This document shows, in pieces, positions 55,188 through 62,217 of a stretch of DNA of 64,000 bases; within the stretch, counting starts at the first letter, position 1, and each line of letters opens with the position of its first letter. The DNA is from Bilifractor sp002394235. Lineage in GTDB: Bacteria; Bacillota; Clostridia; Lachnospirales; Lachnospiraceae. A program made the translations under genes and the position numbers. The notes beneath the pieces were generated by a model that worked only from the letters and a program-made list of their open reading frames with translations, ran no database searches and had not been told where the DNA came from. The stretch covers positions 1 through 64,000 of the forward strand of contig NZ_JBQKGJ010000013.1 of the NCBI RefSeq assembly GCF_052118845.1, written 5' to 3'.

Positions 55188-55460
55188 TCAGGCTTCAAGA
55201 GCTTTCTTAAGAGCTTCCATGCTGGTGTATCCCGGGACGTCAGGGTCACGGGAAATACGCTTTGCTTCATCGGCAGCGCCAATCAATTCTTTAGAGTACT
55301 GCGGAATCTCCACCTTGAAAGGAAGTCCACCTCTCAAGATGCACTGTCGTAAAAAAATATTAACGGCGCTGGACATATCCATGCCAAGTTCATTGAAGAG
55401 TTCATTGGCCTGATTTTTAACACTGGAATCAATACGAATCTGAGTTGGAACTGTAGACAT
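55188..55460 (-). CDS. RelB/DinJ-family antitoxin
   Basis: 90 residues. N-terminal ribbon-helix-helix (TQIRIDSSVKNQANELFNELGMDMSSAVNIFLRQ) typical of DinJ/RelB, then a toxin-binding tail (PFKVEIPQYSKEL). The ATG at 55460 was chosen because GGGG lies at the proper spacing; an ATG three codons upstream is too close to it. It is expected to repress its own promoter, which has perfect -35 and -10 boxes. The toxin follows directly. Confidence 0.92.
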   Translation of the reverse strand: MSTVPTQIRIDSSVKNQANELFNELGMDMSSAVNIFLRQCILRGGLPFKVEIPQYSKELIGAADEAKRISRDPDVPGYTSMEALKKALEA

Positions 55461-55484
55461 ATAAATCATCCCCTTTCATCTCGA

Positions 55485-55513
55485 ATTATATTACATACAG
55501 TTTACGTTGTCAA
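55485..55513 (-). promoter_or_regulatory. Toxin-antitoxin promoter, full consensus
   Basis: TTGACA (55508-55513 on the minus strand), 17-base spacer, TATAAT (55485-55490): both boxes are perfect. About 25 bases upstream of the antitoxin start. Such strength is typical of promoters held down by their own antitoxin. Confidence 0.8.
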
Positions 55514-55536
55514 TCAATATAGCAGCAATAGTTGTC

Positions 55537-55590
55537 TTAGGGGCGGGATAAATCCCTGAAAGCAAATTGCTAAAAGACCGGCGCCCCTAA
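55537..55590 (-). terminator. Inverted repeat between the small ORF and the TA promoter
   Basis: TTAGGGGCG (55537-55545) pairs with CGCCCCTAA (55582-55590); the 36-base interior holds further minor complementarity. It stands between the 76-residue ORF and the toxin-antitoxin promoter and would insulate the two. There is no clear T-tract. Confidence 0.4.
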
Positions 55591-55667
55591 CGCGTACTTT
55601 CCCGATGGTCTCATTTTTCAGAGGGAAACTCTGTTTAGGCAGTTTCAAAACCGCCAAGCTGGGAATA

Positions 55668-55898
55668 TTATTTTTCGAGCAGCGCAAGGCCGTGGCTTTG
55701 CACATTACCGTTTACGGCGGCATAGATCCAATCTGCAACGCTGACGTCGTCCTCTTCAATCTCAGCCAGCACCTCTCTACCATATTTTTCTATCATTCGT
55801 GCGATGAATGCAGCACACTTCTCCATATTCCGACGACTCACTGCATCCAGCTTGGCACGCCGCTCTTCATTTCTCTGTCTGATTTCTTCCTCTGTCAT
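55668..55898 (-). CDS. Small hypothetical protein (76 residues)
   Basis: Highly charged helical protein (TEEEIRQRNEERRAKLDAVSRR near the start, MIEKYGREVLAEIEEDD later). It is preceded by GGGAGG ten bases before the ATG at 55898, and overlaps the 3' end of a 51-codon ORF in another frame. I do not recognise a family. The charge pattern and the coupling to another small ORF resemble accessory genes of conjugative or transposable elements, but I assign no role. Confidence 0.55.
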   Translation of the reverse strand: MTEEEIRQRNEERRAKLDAVSRRNMEKCAAFIARMIEKYGREVLAEIEEDDVSVADWIYAAVNGNVQSHGLALLEK

Positions 55899-56022
55899 TT
55901 CCGGTAAACCTCCCATGTTTTTTGGGAAGGTTTGAATAACCAATCTTGTCCGAAGTCAGCTTGTATATCTGCACCAGAACATCGATAAAGCTCTCAAAGT
56001 CAAGTTGCTGTTCTTGAGTCAT
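55867..56022 (-). CDS. Short open frame of 51 codons upstream of, and overlapping, the 76-residue ORF
   Basis: Starts MTQEQQLDFESFIDVLVQIY and continues for 51 residues with an amphipathic helix at the beginning; its ATG is preceded by GAAGGG. It overlaps the start of the next ORF by 32 bases, as in coupled genes. Too short for certainty and no family recognised. Confidence 0.4.
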   Translation of the reverse strand: MTQEQQLDFESFIDVLVQIYKLTSDKIGYSNLPKKHGRFTGNDRGRNQTEK

Positions 56023-56061
56023 ATTAAGCCCTTCATCATTCCCATCAATACTTAATACACT

Positions 56062-56550
56062 TTACTGTTTTATAGTTAAAATCTCTTCTAACGGAAGACG
56101 CGTTGATGCAAGCCCGTTCAGATTGTCTTCCGACGCATAACCCAAAGCAATTCCCATAATGATCTCTTCATCATCCGATACAGAAAGAAGCGGACGAAGT
56201 TCCGCAGGGAACTTGACGATCTCATAAGCCGGGATCGAATCCACACCATGATCCTTTGCCGCCAGCATCAAAGACATACCAAAGGCTCCAAGATCGTAAA
56301 TCGGCCATCCCGTATGGTCTTTCTCAAGGGTCAGATAAACCAACGCCGGAGCATCAAACAGCTTTTCGTTCATATTCAGAAAATGTACAATGTCCGGATC
56401 TCCAGTATAATCTGCAATGTAGCTCATAAAATCTGCCATGTTCTTCTGGCTGCGTTCTGAAAAATTGGTTCGATGGCCTGTCGGCATATCCGGCGATCCC
56501 TTAATCTTATCCGCATACTTCGCAATCCAGATCTTCTTAATTTTTCTCAT
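56062..56550 (-). pseudogene. Nitroreductase-family protein missing its N-terminus
   Basis: 162 residues that match the C-terminal ~three quarters of a nitroreductase (IYDLGAFGMSLMLAAKDHG, GIALGYASEDN are recognisable late motifs). The N-terminal ~55 residues, which include the Arg-Ser-x-Arg FMN phosphate motif, are absent. The frame begins inside the fold at MRKIKKIWIAKYADK. Sequence upstream does not encode the missing part. I regard it as a truncated gene, though its open frame and start codon are intact. Confidence 0.65.
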
Positions 56551-56650
56551 GGTTCCGTATGATATTATGATGGTTATTTCTTGTCCTGCTCTATCTGGGC
56601 ATCCTTGATTCTGTAGTAGTCTTCCATCTTCAGATTCAAGTGCACATTAA

Positions 56651-57166
56651 TTAATGACACCTCCTCCATATCTGCCTGCTGCCAAATTCGTCTTTCTTGA
56701 AATCTGAATTCAGGCAGGTGATCTCTATCGGTATGATCTTCAAAAGCCACATAGGCTCTTTAAGTTTCTTCAATGCTTGCAGCGGTATCTTTCTGAACTC
56801 CGCGACATTCTTATATTCATCGGAGAACGGCTCGACTAACTCCACTGTTCCTTCGATCTGCAGTGACCTAAGTTCGCCAAAGGAAGCACTCGTCTCGAAG
56901 ACCGTTGCCGCAATATGCTTATTCTCCTTCAAGGCTTTGAACTTGAGCCCGCCTTCGGTGAAGATCCAAAGTGCTCCCGCATACCAACTGTACTCAAGCG
57001 GCGTGCAGCGAATAAAATCCTTCGTGGCCGTTGCCAGGGCAAGAACCTTATGGGATGATAAGAACTCGTCTATCCAGCTATACAGAGCATCATCATCTAG
57101 CTTCTTTTCGATTTCATCTTTTCGAGTCCAGAAGGACTCAGCTTGTGCGTACTGTTCGTCAGTCAT
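56651..57166 (-). CDS. Pyridoxamine 5'-phosphate oxidase-like flavin/heme-binding protein
   Basis: 171 residues of the PNPOx-like split-barrel fold (LALATATKDFIRCTPLEYSWYAGALWIFTEGG near the first strands). Such proteins bind FMN, F420 or heme and act in reduction or redox sensing. No PdxH-type signature. Its ATG overlaps the stop codon of a truncated antitoxin remnant (ATGACTGA), so it now uses the ribosome site AGAGGAAG that lies within that remnant. Confidence 0.8.
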   Translation of the reverse strand: MTDEQYAQAESFWTRKDEIEKKLDDDALYSWIDEFLSSHKVLALATATKDFIRCTPLEYSWYAGALWIFTEGGLKFKALKENKHIAATVFETSASFGELRSLQIEGTVELVEPFSDEYKNVAEFRKIPLQALKKLKEPMWLLKIIPIEITCLNSDFKKDEFGSRQIWRRCH

Positions 57167-57269
57167 TTATTCTTCCTCTTTCCCTGATCGTTGTTCTGAG
57201 AAATATATTGATTGCCGCGGTCATGTTCAGACCCAGCTCGGAAAAAATCCTGTCGGCCTGGTCTTTTAT
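57159..57269 (-). pseudogene. RelB/DinJ-type antitoxin remnant cut by the 96-bp element
   Basis: In-frame codons before the PNPOx gene read DQADRIFSELGLNMTAAINI-FLRTTIRE, the ribbon-helix-helix core of a RelB/DinJ antitoxin. A stop (TAA) lies directly upstream in the same frame, inside repeat copy 6, so the N-terminal strand of the protein has been replaced by the repeat. The C-terminal toxin-binding tail is missing too: the frame stops within the PNPOx start. Confidence 0.75.
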
Positions 57270-57364
57270 TTACGCGAACAGTGAGCCGCAGCCGAATGCG
57301 AAGTATTCGTGTGCGGCGAGCGTCGCGATAGCGAGATAAAACTCGCGCAGCGTGTTTTATCGCG
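57269..57364 (-). repeat. 96-bp structured dispersed element, copy 6 (inverted)
   Basis: Complement of copy 1 with one change in the base of the first hairpin (CGCGAT instead of CGAGAT). It directly abuts, and appears to have replaced the N-terminal part of, the RelB/DinJ antitoxin remnant. It is the only copy in reversed orientation, and its immediately preceding plus-strand hairpin (about 57225-57264) is imperfect. Confidence 0.9.
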
Positions 57365-57631
57365 TTTCTTTCTCGGTTCTGATATTCAAATCCGCAGTCG
57401 GCATAATATTCATCTCCATTCTGTCTATATAATATGCGTTTACTCGTCGACTATCAATACATTGTCATTATATATTGTGCGATCTCCTATAATACCACCT
57501 TTACAAGTTGTGATTGAATGCTACATTCTATAAGTTCCATTTCACAAGAAGCCATGACTGAAACTCGACAACCATCTCAAACCCGGGCTCCCGATTGATA
57601 TCGGGGCATAATCCCGCATACGCAAAAATGT

Positions 57632-57664
57632 CCCTAAACCATGATGGCTTAGAGACATTTTTAC
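57632..57664. terminator. Bidirectional terminator
   Basis: AAAAATGTCCCTAA pairs with TTAGAGACATTTTT; both sides carry an A- or T-run, so it would work in either direction. Confidence 0.75.
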
Positions 57665-57689
57665 GTGCGCCTGGCGGCACACGTATAAA

Positions 57690-57735
57690 AAGACCTCTCA
57701 CTCTATTTGCCGTTGAGTGAGAGGTCTGATAACCC
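57690..57735. terminator. Strong bidirectional terminator of the OYE operon
   Basis: AGACCTCTCACT and AGTGAGAGGTCT form a 12-bp perfect stem with a loop of about 12 bases. T-rich on the downstream (minus) side of the OYE gene. About 105 bases beyond its stop. Confidence 0.8.
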
Positions 57736-57840
57736 TTGTATTCAATTTATTTGAAAATTATTTTTTCAAATAAAGACAAGAACAGTACTTTCCAACCTCC
57801 AAAAGAGGAGAGACACATTTTTCATTCCTTTTTAGCTGTA

Positions 57841-58827
57841 TCACAACGCATCTGCCCAATGCGGATTTTTCAGTAATTCGCGTCCAACTCCAATCAGATC
57901 AGCAGCTCCAGATTTCAGGAGCTTTTCTGCATCATCTTTTGTCTTGACGCCTCCTGTCAGCATGACGGGGATGGTTACGGCTTTCTTGATAGCAGAAGAC
58001 ATATCCTGAAAATATCCCGGCTCAGTATGCCCTTTTCTTGAATAACGACACATCCCGCCAGAAACATTGATCATATCCACGCCTGCTTTTTCCAGCACCT
58101 TTGCTGCATATACACTGTCTTCGATTGTACTTCCTCCGTCCATATAATCGCAGCCGCCCAAACGGACGGAGATGGGGTAGTTATTACCAACGGCATCTCT
58201 GACAGCCTCAATTACTTCTCTGTGCAACCTTAATCTGTTGTCCAAAGTGCCACCATACTCATCATTTCTGTGATTTGTCAACGGCGAATAAAACTGATTC
58301 AGCAGGTAAGCGTGCGCGGAATGAATCTCAATACCGTCATACCCGGATTCTTTTGCCCGCACCGCCGCTTTTGCGAAGCATTCCACAATTTCGGCAATCT
58401 GCCTCTTTGTCAACTCGTCCGGAGCAGTTCCGTCGCCCATCATCGGAGTTGACGGAAGGACTATTCTGCTTGCCGAAACAGCTTTCAGACCAGTCACGGA
58501 ACTAGGTGCGGCGGAACCGGCATGATTAAGTTGAACCATAGCTTTTGTCCCGCTTTGATGAATGACATCGGTCAGCTTTCGCAAGCCGTCTATATCATCA
58601 TCACTTGAAATGGAGAGTTGCTTTGCTTTTGCCTTTCCCTGCTTCATAATATAGCTGTGTTCGGTGATGATCATTCCGAGATTCCCGCTCTTTGCCCTTT
58701 CCCCGTAATAATCCAACATCGTATCCGTAACTTTCCCATCCTCCGTACTTTGATAAGTGGCAATCGGGGGCATAATGATTCGGCTGTTCAGTTCCATCGT
58801 GCCAACCTGTATTGACTGTTTTATCAT
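57841..58827 (-). CDS. Old-yellow-enzyme family NADH:flavin oxidoreductase
   Basis: 328 residues, (beta/alpha)8 FMN barrel. IIMPPIATYQSTEDG near the N-terminus, the substrate-binding His/Asn region EIHSAHAYLLNQFYSP (HxxH pattern of the OYE family), GGTLDNRLRL, and the phosphate loop GVGRELLKNPHWA near the end. Members reduce activated C=C bonds, quinones or nitro compounds. Last of a three-gene operon with a DsbA-like and an MBL-fold protein under a divergent TetR regulator; this fits electrophile detoxification. Confidence 0.93.
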   Translation of the reverse strand: MIKQSIQVGTMELNSRIIMPPIATYQSTEDGKVTDTMLDYYGERAKSGNLGMIITEHSYIMKQGKAKAKQLSISSDDDIDGLRKLTDVIHQSGTKAMVQLNHAGSAAPSSVTGLKAVSASRIVLPSTPMMGDGTAPDELTKRQIAEIVECFAKAAVRAKESGYDGIEIHSAHAYLLNQFYSPLTNHRNDEYGGTLDNRLRLHREVIEAVRDAVGNNYPISVRLGGCDYMDGGSTIEDSVYAAKVLEKAGVDMINVSGGMCRYSRKGHTEPGYFQDMSSAIKKAVTIPVMLTGGVKTKDDAEKLLKSGAADLIGVGRELLKNPHWADAL

Positions 58828-58848
58828 GATAAAGTACCATCCTTTCTT

Positions 58849-59472
58849 TTATCTGTATCTTTGCTTTTCGAGCCCTACCGTTGTTTGAGCCGAGTGCCCC
58901 GAACAAAGAACCGTCTCGTTTGGCAGGGAAAAAATTTTGTTGATGATACTGTTTTGTAAATCTATCAGATTCCCGCCCGGATATTGATAGTTCCCAATGC
59001 TTCCCTTGAAAATCGTGTCTCCCACAAATGCAACGTGATCATTGGAGGAGTAGTAGGTGACGGAATCCGTCGTGTGTCCCGGCGTATAGATTACGTGCAG
59101 GAAAAAAGACGGGTTTGCTTCCAGCGTGATATTGTCCCCATCATCTATAAATGTTGCATCTCGTATCGTAATCGGAGGTCCGCAGAGAGCCGACAGATTT
59201 TTTCTGGCATCCAGCAGATAATCGTTCGCTGTTCGATAGGCGAGTACGGGAAGATTTAATACACGGCGGAGTTCGTTTACCGCTCCGGTATGATCAAAAT
59301 GCCCATGTGTAAGCAGTATTTTTTCGATTTCCCAGCCGTTTTCGTTGATAAGCTCAAGCAGTCCTGCAGCTTGTGCGCCGGGATCAATTAAAAAGCCATG
59401 CTGTGTTTTATCGTCAATGTAAAAGAAGCAATTTTCTTCAAAATATCCTTTTACCGGAACCTCTATAATCAT
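58849..59472 (-). CDS. MBL-fold metallo-hydrolase (glyoxalase II-like)
   Basis: 207 residues. The metal-binding signature is LTHGHFDHTGAV (HxHxDH), with a further His in HVIYTPGHTTDSV, Asp in GDTIFKGS and a final His in LCSGHSAQTTV. The compact size and TPGHT motif suggest a hydroxyacyl-thioester hydrolase such as YcbL-type glyoxalase II. Its ATG is one or two bases after the stop of the DsbA-like gene, so translation is coupled. Confidence 0.92.
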   Translation of the reverse strand: MIIEVPVKGYFEENCFFYIDDKTQHGFLIDPGAQAAGLLELINENGWEIEKILLTHGHFDHTGAVNELRRVLNLPVLAYRTANDYLLDARKNLSALCGPPITIRDATFIDDGDNITLEANPSFFLHVIYTPGHTTDSVTYYSSNDHVAFVGDTIFKGSIGNYQYPGGNLIDLQNSIINKIFSLPNETVLCSGHSAQTTVGLEKQRYR

Positions 59473-59475
59473 AGC

Positions 59476-60174
59476 TCAACCAATCCTGCAGCCATCCGGA
59501 CCGCAGGTCATTCCTTGTTCCATGCCAGCCTCCGTCTCCTGCTCCAATGCTTTTTGAAGCGTGGCCTTCATGCCCTCTACACTCTGTGCGCCGGAAATTC
59601 CATACTTTCCTACTACAAAAAACGGAACCGCGTGGATGCCATTTTGGAAAGCCTCATTCTCGTCTAAAATCACTTCATCCCGGTACTTGTCTGAATCCAG
59701 GACTTCTCTGACCTCTGCTGCGTCCAGTCCGCACGCTTCACCGATACTCTGGAGAAGCGCTTTGTCCGCAAGTTCTTTGTTGTCGGTAAAATATGCTTTG
59801 AACAGTGCAGAGATAATACGCTCTGTCAGTGCCGGATTTCCTTTGCTCTGGGCCAGTTTCGTCAGGCGATGTGCATCCATTGTATTTGTAAAAAGCGTAG
59901 AGGCGTACTGGAAATCAAGTCCCTCAGCAATTCCCATCTGAGAGATGTTTTCAATTTGCCTTCCAGCAGCCTCAAACGAGATTCCGTATTTATCAGCAAA
60001 ACGTGTCTGCGTGTCGCTGACTGCGTGTTCCCCTGCGGAAGGGTCTAACTGGAAGGCTTTCATTTCAAGCTGCACATTTTTCATTTCAGGGATAGATTCG
60101 ATCGCTTTCCTTAGACGCGCCTCACCGATATAGCAGTAGGGACAAGCGTAGTCTGACCAATACGTAATTTTCAT
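59476..60174 (-). CDS. DsbA-family (FrnE-type) thiol oxidoreductase
   Basis: 232 residues, cytoplasmic. The thioredoxin-fold active site is YACPYCYIGEARL (CxxC near the N-terminus), with the large helical insertion typical of FrnE/2-hydroxychromene-2-carboxylate-isomerase-like proteins and a cis-Pro strand near AVPFFVVG. First gene of the DsbA-MBL-OYE operon; AAAGGAG nine bases before the ATG. The closing CGPDGCR may be a second redox pair. Confidence 0.92.
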   Translation of the reverse strand: MKITYWSDYACPYCYIGEARLRKAIESIPEMKNVQLEMKAFQLDPSAGEHAVSDTQTRFADKYGISFEAAGRQIENISQMGIAEGLDFQYASTLFTNTMDAHRLTKLAQSKGNPALTERIISALFKAYFTDNKELADKALLQSIGEACGLDAAEVREVLDSDKYRDEVILDENEAFQNGIHAVPFFVVGKYGISGAQSVEGMKATLQKALEQETEAGMEQGMTCGPDGCRIG

Positions 60175-60222
60175 CGATGCAAACTCCTTTCAAATAATCG
60201 AACGTGTTATATTTGCTTCTGC

Positions 60223-60251
60223 TTGCAATTGTACTGAACATGTTCTATTAT
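60223..60251 (+). promoter_or_regulatory. Promoter of the TetR gene
   Basis: TTGCAA (60223-60228), 17-base spacer, TATTAT (60246-60251). The spacer contains the perfect GAACATGTTC palindrome. Confidence 0.75.
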
Positions 60252-60256
60252 GTCAA
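60228..60256 (-). promoter_or_regulatory. Promoter of the DsbA-MBL-OYE operon
   Basis: Minus-strand TTGACA (60251-60256), 17-base spacer, TACAAT (60228-60233). It is almost exactly superposed on the opposite-strand TetR promoter, sharing the central palindrome. Confidence 0.8.
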
Positions 60257-60291
60257 TAGTCAAAATGAACTTGTTCTAAAAGGAGAATGAC

Positions 60292-60900
60292 ATGGCAAAA
60301 AAATGTGGGCGGCCTGCGAAAAGCGCAGATCAAGCAGACAGCAAACAAAAAATCATAGATACAACCATAGACCTGATCCGAAAAAATGGAGCGGATGATA
60401 TCACCGTGAGAAATGTGTGTGCGACGGCAGATCTTTCCATCGGAACTTTTTACCATTATTTCAGAGACAAAGATGACCTGCTGATGTACTTTGTCCGTGA
60501 GACCTCCTTTGAAAGCTGTTCTCTGAAAACACCCCTCAATAGGATCGGTGACCGCATTTCAGAACTGTATATGCTCCTTATAAACCGATATATGGAATTC
60601 GGCCTTGACTTTATGAAGTGTTTTTATACTGCCGGAAATCGTTCGCTTTCAGCGTATATGTCGGAAGTTGAAGGACAATTTGAGCCGGATACCGTGATGG
60701 CCCGCAGCGAACGGGAAATAACGGCGGCGCAGGCTCAGGGAATTATCAAAAAAAGTGCAAATATCCATGAAATATGTATGGACATCTGCACAATCGTTAA
60801 AGGCTGTATTTTGGAATGGTGCCTGATGGAAGGAAATATGAATATAAATAGTGCTCTGCAACGGATTATAAATCTGTATATCCAGAGTTACCTGAATTAG
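60292..60900 (+). CDS. TetR-family transcriptional repressor
   Basis: 202 residues. N-terminal helix-turn-helix: KQKIIDTTIDLIRKNGADDI, then TVRNVCATADLSIGTFYHYFRDKDDLL, the TetR signature. The rest is an alpha-helical ligand domain with one cysteine-rich patch (MDICTIVKGC) that may sense electrophiles. It is transcribed divergently from the DsbA-MBL-OYE operon and is expected to repress both through the three GAACNNGTTC sites. Confidence 0.93.
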   Translation: MAKKCGRPAKSADQADSKQKIIDTTIDLIRKNGADDITVRNVCATADLSIGTFYHYFRDKDDLLMYFVRETSFESCSLKTPLNRIGDRISELYMLLINRYMEFGLDFMKCFYTAGNRSLSAYMSEVEGQFEPDTVMARSEREITAAQAQGIIKKSANIHEICMDICTIVKGCILEWCLMEGNMNINSALQRIINLYIQSYLN

Positions 60901-61048
60901 AGATTTTAGGAAACGTGGTAGTCAATTGCGCTCCCTGCCGATCTGAGCATCTTCAGTCCGCCAAAGGAAGTGCTGTACCGCATGATCCTTCCACAGCACC
61001 CGCAAATCACCCTGCCTACAAATGACCACCTCCCTCCGGACATGAAAA

Positions 61049-61072
61049 GAGAGCCGCTGTTACACGACTCTC
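61049..61072 (-). terminator. Terminator of the sdpRI-like operon
   Basis: GAGAG (61049-61053) pairs with CTCTC (61068-61072) with further weak pairing in the loop, followed on the minus strand by TTTTC. It lies 26 bases beyond the SdpI-like stop. The rest of 60901-61097 holds no supported gene. Confidence 0.55.
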
Positions 61073-61097
61073 GGATATTTATAGTGCTTGTATTTAC

Positions 61098-61793
61098 TTA
61101 TCTGCCAGCGGCAATTTCCTCTTTGTAAATTTTATGCGCATATATCAATGTTGCAATCGTAATTATTATTCCAACCACAAGTGTAGCCATCACTGCAGCA
61201 AATGAGCTTCTCATAATAATAGCCGCTACTATTGTAAACACTCCTTCAAACATCAATGTTACGGCTCCAAAGAAATTCGTTTTTCTCCACGTGTTGTCAT
61301 TATACATACTCCAGCTCACTCTCACTCCAACCGTACCATTAATGCGTGTTTTTGACATGAAATTGCCTAGTATAAGAAATCCCAAGCCCATTAAAATGCA
61401 TGCCACTCTTCCAATATCAACATATTGCTTTTCAGCACCTGACACAGCCTCAGTATATGAACCATATAAAATAAAGCCCTGCATCACTGTAAACATTACA
61501 GACATACACAAACCAACAATACTAAGCACTTTTGCGTTTGATTTTGCACCAGCAATTTCTTTTTCATCCTGGGACTTGTCAGCTTTATTCTCATAATATC
61601 TCGTAAACAAGGTCCAGAATAATGACATTGTCAGAATAATGACCGGGAATAACAAGTTCTCATACTTCGATCCCCAGCGATCTATATTTCCTGCCATGTC
61701 ATAATGCATCGGAACATTATCCGGCATAAACTGTAAAACGATTGCCGTACCAGCTAAAGAAACAAAAGAAATAATCCACATGATTTTTTTCAT
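61098..61793 (-). CDS. SdpI-like membrane protein (DUF1648/SdpI family)
   Basis: 231 residues with six membrane helices. The DUF1648 motif is MPDNVPMHYDMAGNIDRWGSK (shortened: PMHYDMAGNIDRWG) near the N-terminus, and the SdpI-type C-terminal half has KTRINGTVGVRVSWSMYNDNTWR. In Bacillus subtilis SdpI is the immunity and signal protein for the SDP toxin and pulls the SdpR repressor to the membrane. The ATG at 61793 overlaps the SdpR-like stop (TGATG). No SDP toxin genes are visible in the window. Confidence 0.87.
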   Translation of the reverse strand: MKKIMWIISFVSLAGTAIVLQFMPDNVPMHYDMAGNIDRWGSKYENLLFPVIILTMSLFWTLFTRYYENKADKSQDEKEIAGAKSNAKVLSIVGLCMSVMFTVMQGFILYGSYTEAVSGAEKQYVDIGRVACILMGLGFLILGNFMSKTRINGTVGVRVSWSMYNDNTWRKTNFFGAVTLMFEGVFTIVAAIIMRSSFAAVMATLVVGIIITIATLIYAHKIYKEEIAAGR

Positions 61794-62059
61794 CACTTGC
61801 CACCTCCGAATTGTCCTATCCACAGGATCAACTCATCAAAAACGGATGTATTGATCTCGTAGTAGATAAAGTTCTTCTGCTTATATTCCATGATCAGGTC
61901 AGCACCTTTAAGCAGTTTCAGATGATAAGACAATGCCGCTGGCGTTATTCCAAGCTGTTCTGCGATTTCTCCGGCATTCATCCGACCATTTTTCAGCATT
62001 ACGAGTATGTCTCTGCGTTGCTTGTCAGCTAACACTTTGAAAATATTAGTATCGCTCAT
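61793..62059 (-). CDS. ArsR-family autorepressor, SdpR-like
   Basis: 88 residues. Winged helix-turn-helix with IFKVLADKQRRDILVML, the recognition helix LGITPAALSYHLKLL and the wing KQKNFIYYEI, without metal-binding cysteines, as in SdpR. It is the first gene of a two-gene operon and overlaps the SdpI-like start. Twin identical 20-base sites bracket its promoter. Inference: the pair senses some extracellular signal or toxin through the membrane partner, as SdpI does. Confidence 0.9.
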   Translation of the reverse strand: MSDTNIFKVLADKQRRDILVMLKNGRMNAGEIAEQLGITPAALSYHLKLLKGADLIMEYKQKNFIYYEINTSVFDELILWIGQFGGGK

Positions 62060-62080
62060 AACTCACGCTCACTCAAAATC

Positions 62081-62164
62081 TATTTCAAAATATTTTTAAA
62101 TTCCATGGTCAGTATAAATCCGAAACCATATTTCTGTCAACAATTATTTCAAAATATTTTTAAA
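62081..62164. promoter_or_regulatory. Twin operator sites of the SdpR-like repressor
   Basis: The 20-base sequence TATTTCAAAATATTTTTAAA occurs at 62081-62100 and again at 62145-62164, exactly repeated and 64 bases apart; each contains the palindrome AAAATATTTT. One copy is just downstream of the transcription start, the other just upstream of the -35, so the repressor could block or loop the promoter. Confidence 0.75.
62111..62140 (-). promoter_or_regulatory. Promoter of the sdpR-sdpI-like operon
   Basis: Minus-strand TTGACA (62135-62140), 18-base spacer, TATACT (62111-62116), placed exactly between the two repeated operator sites. Confidence 0.75.
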
Positions 62165-62170
62165 AAGAAT

Positions 62171-62193
62171 AGAGCCATATTTGCTATGACTCT
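62171..62193 (-). terminator. Terminator behind the remnant cluster
   Basis: AGAGCCATA pairs with TATGACTCT (one G-U in RNA) around a 5-base loop, followed on the minus strand by ATTCTTTTT. It lies just after the XRE remnant's stop. Confidence 0.75.
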
Positions 62194-62217
62194 CTTCCAA
62201 ACTTTTCAATTCCTCAA

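Larger units (their letters stand above)
57365..57840. other. Intergenic region with two bidirectional terminators
   Basis: About 475 bases with no supported gene. Two strong hairpins are given separately. An open frame on the minus strand (about 57528-57736) runs through both hairpins and encodes a protein-like string (GLCPDINREPGF core), but it has no ribosome site. It could be a decayed gene end or pure chance. Confidence 0.45.
60200..60276. promoter_or_regulatory. Three GAACNNGTTC-type operator sites for the TetR regulator
   Basis: GAACGTGTTA (60200-60209), GAACATGTTC (60236-60245, a perfect palindrome) and GAACTTGTTC (60267-60276). The central site lies within the spacers of both divergent promoters; the outer two flank it at about 31-36 bases. 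All three fit binding of one TetR-family dimer type. Confidence 0.7.

Noticed and set aside
57528..57736. Minus-strand frame with protein-like C-terminus (GLCPDINREPGF)
   Set aside because: It passes through two terminator hairpins and lacks a start or ribosome site. I cannot exclude a decayed gene end, but do not claim it.
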